From NCBI GenBank assembly GCA_002753505.1, contig PEAG01000040.1:1-33188 (forward strand): a stretch of DNA of 33,188 nt. Direction: 5' to 3'. The translations under genes were made by a program, and so were the position numbers. The notes under the pieces are model-generated. The model did not search any database. It was not told where the DNA came from and saw only the letters and a list, made by a program, of their open reading frames with translations. Positions within the stretch are counted from its first letter, which is position 1, and each line of letters starts with the position of its first letter. Below are positions 27,813 through 33,188 of this stretch, one piece after another. This stretch comes from Magnetococcales bacterium HCHbin5 (GTDB lineage Bacteria; Pseudomonadota; Magnetococcia; Magnetococcales; Magnetaquicoccaceae).

Positions 27813-28415
27813 ATGGAATCACTGAACCATTCACTGTTTTTACTGATCAACGCCGGGGCCGAACCCTCGCCTGTCCTGTTGTACGGGGCCATTTTTTTTG
27901 CCAAGTGGCTGGTCTATTCGTTGCCTGTCCTGTTGCTGGCCATGTGGCTGTGGGGTCGCTCTTACCATCGGGAATTGGCGACCAAGGCGGTTTTGTCCAT
28001 CGTACTGGGCCTGTTGGTCACAGCCCTGATTCGGTGGCTTTGGCCGCACCCGCGCCCTTTCGTCGTTGGCCTGGGTTATACCCACCTGGCGCATGCACCC
28101 GATGCCTCTTTTCCAAGCAACCACGCCGTCTTTTGTTTTTCGATGGCCTTCTCCCTGTGGTGGAACGCGGTACGCAAACGGGCTGCCTGGATACTGCTGG
28201 GCGTGGCCCTGTCGGTGTGCTGGGCGCGGGTCTACCTGGGGGTCCACTTCCCGTTGGATATGGTGGGCGGGGCGGTCGTGGCACTGCTGTCGGTCTGGCT
28301 GGTCAACCGCCTGCTGCGCATCAACCGCCTGGGGGACCGATTGGTCATCAAGCTGGAAACGACCTACGGCCGTATCATGGCACGGGCCATCGCCAAGGGC
28401 TGGATCTCGGAATAA
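27813..28415 (+). CDS. PAP2-family membrane phosphatase
   Basis: A 200-aa integral membrane phosphatase of the type 2 phosphatidic acid phosphatase family. The three signature motifs are intact: R-x6-RP in RWLWPHPRP, PSNH in SFPSNHAVF, and R-x5-H-x3-D in ARVYLGVHFPLD. About five hydrophobic segments surround them, including WLVYSLPVLLLAMWLW and VVALLSVWLV. Length and order resemble BcrC/YbjG-type undecaprenyl-diphosphatases that recycle the lipid carrier for peptidoglycan and glycans. Phosphatidylglycerophosphate or lipid A phosphatases of the same fold cannot be excluded. ATG 27813 has only a weak ribosome site. It converges on guaA, with 44 nt between the two stops. Confidence 0.85.
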   Translation: MESLNHSLFLLINAGAEPSPVLLYGAIFFAKWLVYSLPVLLLAMWLWGRSYHRELATKAVLSIVLGLLVTALIRWLWPHPRPFVVGLGYTHLAHAPDASFPSNHAVFCFSMAFSLWWNAVRKRAAWILLGVALSVCWARVYLGVHFPLDMVGGAVVALLSVWLVNRLLRINRLGDRLVIKLETTYGRIMARAIAKGWISE

Positions 28416-28459
28416 ACTCCTGATTTTGTTAAATGATCGGTAGGGGAGCGCAGTGCAGA

Positions 28460-30052
28460 CTACTCCCACTCAATGGTTCCCGGCGGCTTTGAAGTAATAT
28501 CATAGGTAACCCGATTGATCCCTTGCACCTCATTGATGATACGCCTGGCAATGCGTGCCAACAACTCATGGGGCATGGGATAATAGGCAGCCGTCATATA
28601 ATCCTTGGTCTCTATCGCCCGCAAGGCCACCACATACTCATAACTCCGCCCATCCCCCATCACCCCCACACTCTTGACCGGCAAAAAGACGGCAAAAGCC
28701 TGATCCGTTTTTTGGTAATGACCGGAATTGTACAACTCCTCCATATAGATGGCATCCGCCTGCCGCAACAGATCCGCAAACTCCTTGCGCACTTCACCCA
28801 GAATACGCACCCCCAAACCGGGACCGGGGAAAGGGTGCCGATGGATCATGCGCGGCGGCAACCCCAACTCCAAACCGATCTGCCGTACCTCATCCTTGAA
28901 CAGCTCGCGCAACGGCTCCAGCAGAGCCAACCCCATCTTTTCCGGCAATCCTCCCACATTATGATGCGACTTGATGGTGGTGGCCGTCGCCGTCTTGCTG
29001 CCCGCCGACTCGATGACATCCGGATAAATGGTGCCCTGAGCCAACCAGCGAACCCCTGCAATCTTGTGGGCCTCCTCTTCGAACACCTCGATAAAGGTGT
29101 GGCCGATGATCTTGCGCTTCTGCTCCGGGTCCGTCACCCCCCGCAAACGGGAAAGAAACCGCTCCTCGGCCCCGACCCGGACCACCTTGACCCCTAAATG
29201 TTGGGCAAAGGTGGCCATCACCTCATCCCCCTCATTCAGACGCAACAACCCATTGTCAACAAAAATACAGGTGAGTTGAGAACCAATGGCCCGATGCAGC
29301 AACGCCGCCACCACCGAGGAGTCAACCCCGCCAGACAAACCCAGAATCACATGGTCCTGCCCCACTTTTTGACGGGCAATCGCAATCTCACGCTCTATCA
29401 CCCCCTGCGGTGTCCACAACCCTCGACACCCACAGAGACCATGGACAAAATCATGAATCAACTGCTCCCCGTTTTCGGTATGATTTACCTCGGGATGAAA
29501 CTGCACCCCCGCCATTCGCCCATCCTTGGAGACAATACCGGCAACGATGCCGTTGTCACTCTTGGCAAAGAGCTGAAACGAGTTGGGAATTTGCGTCACA
29601 TGATCCCCGTGGCTCATCCAGACCTTGTTGGGCAAGGGGCGGGCTCCAAAACCAACCACATGCCCCTGCTTGAGAAAGTTGGGAAAAGGAACGGGATACA
29701 ACGCATCGGGCCACAAGGTGGCCGGCCCGTACTCCCGTGTCTGGGAGGGCTTGACCTCCCCGCCATAATGGCGGGCCAGCAGGTGCATACCATAGCAGAT
29801 ACCCAGCACCGGAACGCCCAGGGCCAATACCGCCGGATTCAAATCCGGCGCGCCCGGATCGTAGACGGAACGGTGACCACCGGAGAGAATAATCCCCTTG
29901 GGATTGAAGGCCAGAATGGCCTCCTTGCTCATGCTGTGGGGGTGAATTTCACTGTAGACCTGCACCTCGCGGACCCGGCGGGCAATCAGTTGGGTATACT
30001 GGGAGCCGTAGTCGAGAATCAATATTTTTTCATCGTGAATAGGGTCAATCAT
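28460..30052 (-). CDS. guaA: GMP synthase (glutamine-hydrolysing)
   Basis: Converts XMP, ATP and glutamine to GMP, the last step of guanine nucleotide synthesis. 530 aa. The N-terminal class I glutamine amidotransferase domain has nucleophile C86 in LGICYGMH and the His-Glu pair in QFHPEVNHT. The ATP-pyrophosphatase domain has the P-loop [11 protein letters not shown], and the C-terminal dimerisation domain ends in the conserved [11 protein letters not shown] 30052 follows AGGAG at good spacing; longer in-frame extensions upstream would overlap guaB. A small oddity is [14 protein letters not shown], where a proline usually follows the GG. It lies 17 nt after guaB and is clearly co-transcribed. 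Confidence 0.97.
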   Translation of the reverse strand: MIDPIHDEKILILDYGSQYTQLIARRVREVQVYSEIHPHSMSKEAILAFNPKGIILSGGHRSVYDPGAPDLNPAVLALGVPVLGICYGMHLLARHYGGEVKPSQTREYGPATLWPDALYPVPFPNFLKQGHVVGFGARPLPNKVWMSHGDHVTQIPNSFQLFAKSDNGIVAGIVSKDGRMAGVQFHPEVNHTENGEQLIHDFVHGLCGCRGLWTPQGVIEREIAIARQKVGQDHVILGLSGGVDSSVVAALLHRAIGSQLTCIFVDNGLLRLNEGDEVMATFAQHLGVKVVRVGAEERFLSRLRGVTDPEQKRKIIGHTFIEVFEEEAHKIAGVRWLAQGTIYPDVIESAGSKTATATTIKSHHNVGGLPEKMGLALLEPLRELFKDEVRQIGLELGLPPRMIHRHPFPGPGLGVRILGEVRKEFADLLRQADAIYMEELYNSGHYQKTDQAFAVFLPVKSVGVMGDGRSYEYVVALRAIETKDYMTAAYYPMPHELLARIARRIINEVQGINRVTYDITSKPPGTIEWE

Positions 30053-30069
30053 GGTACGCTCCTTACGCC

Positions 30070-31530
30070 CTAATCCAGGTGATAATTGGGGGCCTCTTTG
30101 GTGATGCTGACATCGTGCACGTGGGATTCCCGCAGCCCGGCCTGGGTAATCTGGACAAAGGCCGGCTTGGTGCGCAAGGTTTGAATATCGGGGCAACCGG
30201 TATAGCCCATGGCAGCCCGCACACCGCCGAGAATCTGCTGGATCAGGGGTTGCAGGGGGCCTTTGTAGGGAACACGTCCCTCCACCCCTTCGGGCACCAG
30301 TTTGTGGGCCTCGATCCCCGCCTGGGCATAGCGATCTTTGGAACCCTGCACCATGGCCCCCAGGGAGCCCATGCCCCGATAGGTTTTATAGCTGCGTCCC
30401 TGGAAGAGAAAAACCTCGCCGGGAGCCTCTTCGGTACCTGCAAACATGGAGCCCATCATGACCGAAGAGGCCCCGGCGGCGATGGCTTTGGCCACCTCTC
30501 CCGAATATTTGATGCCACCATCGGCAATGATGGGTACGTTGTAACGGTCGGCCTCGGCAGCGCAGTTGGCGATGGCGGTGATTTGTGGCACCCCGACGCC
30601 GGCCACAATGCGGGTGGTGCAGATGGAGCCGGGACCAATGCCCACCTTGACGGCATCGGCTCCGGCGGCGATCAGATCGCGGGTAGCCTCTGCCGTCGCC
30701 ACATTGCCGGCAATCACCTCTGCGGTGGGATACTCCCGTTTGATCCAGGCCACCATCTCCAATACAGCCTCCGAATGGCCGTGGGCGGTATCCACCACGA
30801 TCACATCCACCTCTGCCTCCATCAGGGCCATGGTCCGTTTTTGACCATCCCGGCCCACGCCGATGGCGGCCCCGGTGCGCAGGCGGCCAACGGCATCCTT
30901 GCAGGCGTTGGGATTGGTCTGGCTCTTTTCAATATCCTTGACGGTGATCAGCCCCACGCAACAAAAGGCGTCGTCCACCACCAGCAATTTTTCGATGCGA
31001 TGATAGTGCAGCAGCCGTTTGGCCTCATCCATGGAGACCCCTTGGGTGACAGTGACCAGTTTTTCCCGCGGGGTCATCAGTTCGGCAATGGGTTGTTGCT
31101 GATCGGTGGCAAAGCGGACATCCCGGTTGGTCAGGATGCCGTGCAGACGGCCATTCTCCTCGGTGACCGGAATGCCGGAAATATGATGTCTTTGCATCAG
31201 TTCAATGGCAGTGTGCAGCGGTGCGTCGGGGCGTATGGTCCAGGGATCGGCCACCAGGCCAGAGACAAACCGTTTGACAATGCGCACCTGACCCGCCTGC
31301 TCTTTGACCGACATGTTTTTGTGAATGATGCCGATGCCTCCCTCCTGGGCCATGGTGATGGCGGTACGGGCCTCGGTGACGGTATCCATGGCGGCCGACA
31401 GCAGCGGGACATTCATCTGGATGTTGCGGGTCAGGCGGGTGGACAGATTGGCATCCCGGGGCAACAGCTGGGAACGGTCGGGAAGCAGCAAGACGTCATC
31501 AAATGTTAAAGCCTGTTGGAGGATCCTCAT
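30070..31530 (-). CDS. guaB: IMP dehydrogenase
   Basis: NAD-dependent oxidation of IMP to XMP, the committed step of guanine nucleotide synthesis. 486 aa, normal. [12 protein letters not shown] opens the barrel. A CBS-domain pair is inserted at about 95-205. The catalytic cysteine is in [17 protein letters not shown], with the phosphate-binding [15 protein letters not shown] and the flap [13 protein letters not shown] 31530 has AAGG at about 7 nt. It lies 35 nt after rlmE and directly precedes guaA, its pathway partner. Confidence 0.98.
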   Translation of the reverse strand: MRILQQALTFDDVLLLPDRSQLLPRDANLSTRLTRNIQMNVPLLSAAMDTVTEARTAITMAQEGGIGIIHKNMSVKEQAGQVRIVKRFVSGLVADPWTIRPDAPLHTAIELMQRHHISGIPVTEENGRLHGILTNRDVRFATDQQQPIAELMTPREKLVTVTQGVSMDEAKRLLHYHRIEKLLVVDDAFCCVGLITVKDIEKSQTNPNACKDAVGRLRTGAAIGVGRDGQKRTMALMEAEVDVIVVDTAHGHSEAVLEMVAWIKREYPTAEVIAGNVATAEATRDLIAAGADAVKVGIGPGSICTTRIVAGVGVPQITAIANCAAEADRYNVPIIADGGIKYSGEVAKAIAAGASSVMMGSMFAGTEEAPGEVFLFQGRSYKTYRGMGSLGAMVQGSKDRYAQAGIEAHKLVPEGVEGRVPYKGPLQPLIQQILGGVRAAMGYTGCPDIQTLRTKPAFVQITQAGLRESHVHDVSITKEAPNYHLD

Positions 31531-31565
31531 GGCAATGCCTTATAATAGACGATTCAGGTGAAAGA

Positions 31566-32225
31566 TTAACGGTGAAACCCCAGCCCCAGCAGGTATTGCT
31601 CAGAGCTGCGGTCACGGCTGGCACGGGGTTTGATGAGTTTTACCCGCTCGAACAGTTGGCGGGCATGGCTGACAATGTCGTGAAAACTGGTGCCTTGAAA
31701 CACCTTCAACACCAGACTGCCGCCTGGATGGAGTCTTTGCTCTGCAAACTGAAAGGCACTCTCCGCCAGCAATTCGCCACGGGCCTGGTCGACGCACGGG
31801 ATGCCGCTCATGTTGGGGGCCATGTCGGAGAGGATGACATGGGCCAGGCCCGGGGTGCCCAACGTTGCGGTGATTTGGTCGAGTATGGCCTCATCCAAAA
31901 AGTCCCCTACAATGATCTCTGCCCCGGCAATGGCTGCGAAGGGCAAAATATCGGCTGCGACGACACGTCCGCGCGGCCCCACCAGTTTGACCGTCACCTG
32001 GGTCCAACCGCCGGGGGCGGCTCCCAGATCCACCACGGTCATGCCCGGTTGAATCAGCAGGTTGCCTGGGCGGCCGGGCGAGGGGTGTTCTTTTGGAAAG
32101 GTTTGCAACTCCAAAAGTTTGAAAGCGGCACGCGAGCGGTATCCCTCTCGTTTGGCGGCTGCCACATAGGGGTCGTCTCGGTGTTCCTGCAGCCAGCGGG
32201 CACTGGATGGACGACGTTGGGGCAT
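31566..32225 (-). CDS. rlmE: 23S rRNA (uridine-2'-O)-methyltransferase RlmE
   Basis: SAM-dependent methyltransferase (RrmJ/FtsJ) that modifies U2552 of 23S rRNA during large-subunit assembly. 219 aa. Visible: YRSRAAFKLLEL with the first catalytic lysine, SAM-binding VVDLGAAPGGWTQV, catalytic aspartate in VILSDMAPNMSG, second lysine in LVLKVFQG and the late acidic residue in SSEQYLLG. Together these give the K-D-K-E tetrad. The gene lies 15 nt after greA and 35 nt before guaB, so it is inside the same transcript. Confidence 0.96.
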   Translation of the reverse strand: MPQRRPSSARWLQEHRDDPYVAAAKREGYRSRAAFKLLELQTFPKEHPSPGRPGNLLIQPGMTVVDLGAAPGGWTQVTVKLVGPRGRVVAADILPFAAIAGAEIIVGDFLDEAILDQITATLGTPGLAHVILSDMAPNMSGIPCVDQARGELLAESAFQFAEQRLHPGGSLVLKVFQGTSFHDIVSHARQLFERVKLIKPRASRDRSSEQYLLGLGFHR

Positions 32226-32240
32226 GGGATGGCCTGTGTT

Positions 32241-32714
32241 TTAGTAACTGATTTGAATAATCTCAAAGTGGCGATCACCGCCCGGGGCGCGTACCACCAC
32301 CTCATCGCCGACCTCTCGTCCGATCATGGCGCGTGCCATGGGGCTGGTGAAGGAGATCATGCCCTGTTCCAGGTCCGCTTCATCGACTCCCACAATCTGG
32401 TAGGTCATCTCCCCATCGGTTTCCAGGTCCACCACGGTCACTTTGGCCCCAAAGACGGCCTTGCTGGAGCGGATGGCAGCCGTATCAATGATTTCTGCAT
32501 TGGCCAGGCTGGTTTCAATCTCCTTGATGCGGCCTTCGTTGAAGGATTGTTGCTCTTTGGCGGCGTGGTATTCGGCGTTTTCGGAGAGGTCGCCATGTTC
32601 CCGTGCCACCGAAATGGCTTCGACAATACGGGGGCGTTCCACGCTTTTGAGCCGTTTCAGTTCGGCTTTGAGCTTTTGCTCTCCTTGCAACGTCATGGGA
32701 ACCTTTTGGGTCAT
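32241..32714 (-). CDS. greA: Transcription elongation factor GreA
   Basis: Binds the secondary channel of RNA polymerase and stimulates cleavage of backtracked transcripts. 157 aa, typical. The N-terminal coiled-coil carries the acidic tip in [12 protein letters not shown], and the C-terminal domain has the FKBP-like fold ending in a GDE-VRAP-GD type stretch. ATG 32714 is preceded by a weak TTGAGA. It appears to be the first gene of greA-rlmE-guaB-guaA. The 230 bp upstream (32715-32945) has no gene and no promoter I can assign to greA with confidence. Confidence 0.97.
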   Translation of the reverse strand: MTQKVPMTLQGEQKLKAELKRLKSVERPRIVEAISVAREHGDLSENAEYHAAKEQQSFNEGRIKEIETSLANAEIIDTAAIRSSKAVFGAKVTVVDLETDGEMTYQIVGVDEADLEQGMISFTSPMARAMIGREVGDEVVVRAPGGDRHFEIIQISY

Positions 32715-32927
32715 TTTTCTATCTCAATATCAGTCGTGTTACGGTTATGATTCGTGTCACATTTCAACCGATCTCTCCCTGTTGGGGGGGATACCGCTTG
32801 GCAAGTGGGTGAGTCTACCTCCAGAGCAGACGCCAGTCAACTTTGGATTCGGTGATCAGGTGACAATTTCACGCTGACAGGTGGGAATCTCTTGTGTCAT
32901 GATGGTGCGATTATGGTGGTTTGGTTC

Positions 32928-32956
32928 TTGACATACCGTTCTGTTGTTCCTTTAAA
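32928..32956 (+). promoter_or_regulatory. Sigma-70-like promoter pointing into the terminal repeat
   Basis: TTGACA (32928-32933), 17-bp spacer, TTTAAA (32951-32956). The -35 box is perfect. The -10 box is formed by the edge of the hairpin repeat, so the match could be chance. It would transcribe rightwards into the repeat and out of the window. Confidence 0.3.
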
Positions 32957-33042
32957 CGATTGCAGGGGTCCGGGGAGCGTCACGGTCCCCGGTGGGGTGC
33001 AGGGGCAAAGCCCCATATGCGCTAACATGGTTGCGGTCTTTC
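32951..33042 (+). repeat. ~92-bp hairpin repeat unit
   Basis: TTTAAACGATTGCAGGGGTC, hairpin core GGGGAGCGTCACGGTCCCC, GGTGGGGTGCAGGGGCAAAG, then the linker ATATGCGCTAACAT and GTTGCGGTCTTTC. It is directly followed, at a 92-bp period, by the next unit. Confidence 0.85.
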
Positions 33043-33188
33043 TTTAAACGATTGCAGGGGTCCGGGGAGCGTCACGGTCCCCGGTGGGGTGCAGGGGCAA
33101 AGCCCCTGCATGAACGGCGCGTTTTCCCAAAGCAAATTTTCGCAGAAAATTTGCGCAACGCGCCCAAAGCCGCCCCGCAGGGGCGACC
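33043..33188 (-). mobile_element. Composite inverted-repeat element, third copy, cut by window end
   Basis: Outer hairpin unit followed by the arm module GCGCGTTTTCCCAAAGC, the GCAAATTTTC/GAAAATTTGC hairpin and CGCCCCGCAGGGGCGACC. This is the same order and arm type as the start of copy 2 (27298 onward), so it is in the same orientation as copy 2 and runs off the end. Confidence 0.75.

Noticed and set aside
30053-30196. N-terminal extension of GuaA into guaB
   Set aside because: It overlaps the 3' end of guaB; ATG 30052 has an AGGAG site and begins the amidotransferase domain.

Overview
This 33.2 kb chromosomal window comes from a motile Gram-negative bacterium, most likely a proteobacterium. 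It carries flagellin, the tig-clpP-clpX-lon proteostasis cluster, a greA-rlmE-guaB-guaA cluster and many PilZ/FHA signalling domains. The dense GC-rich hairpin repeats and multi-domain sensory proteins would suit a Magnetococcales-type genome, but that is an impression, not something shown. No rRNA, tRNA, CRISPR array, transposase or phage gene was seen.

Layout. 1-256: two tandem copies of a hairpin repeat, then recQ (minus). 2133-2783: a flagellin leader with three tandem sigma-28-like promoters, then a flagellin gene. A strong hairpin separates it from bioF. 4894-5520: a composite inverted-repeat element with a 15-bp tandem repeat at its centre. 5517-8053 (minus): transaldolase-like aldolase, TIGR04372-type glycosyltransferase and a GmhB-like phosphatase, probably one transcript for sugar synthesis or transfer. 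8126-14159 (minus): trigger factor, ClpP, ClpX and Lon. 14370-27242 (plus): a co-directional block of five genes without an obvious named counterpart. They are a tandem-FHA protein, a 534-aa PilZ protein, a 1590-aa membrane PilZ protein, a small cyclic-nucleotide-binding protein and a ~1618-aa protein with a ZorA/MotA/ExbB-like membrane head and a very long repetitive tail. 27255-27790: second copy of the composite element, inverted. 27813-28415: PAP2 phosphatase. 28460-32714 (minus): greA, rlmE, guaB and guaA. 32951-33188: more copies of the hairpin repeat, running off the window.

The most interesting content is the 14.4-27.2 kb block. A proton-channel-like membrane protein with an enormous predicted cytoplasmic tail sits beside proteins predicted to sense phospho-threonine (FHA), cyclic di-GMP (PilZ, twice) and a cyclic nucleotide. 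No ZorB, MotB or TolR partner is encoded nearby, so it is not a canonical Zorya or stator locus. The second notable feature is the repeat family. A ~91-bp hairpin unit occurs singly, in tandem, as self-palindromes and as the arms of a ~420-540 bp composite element, and it nearly always lies just after a stop codon.
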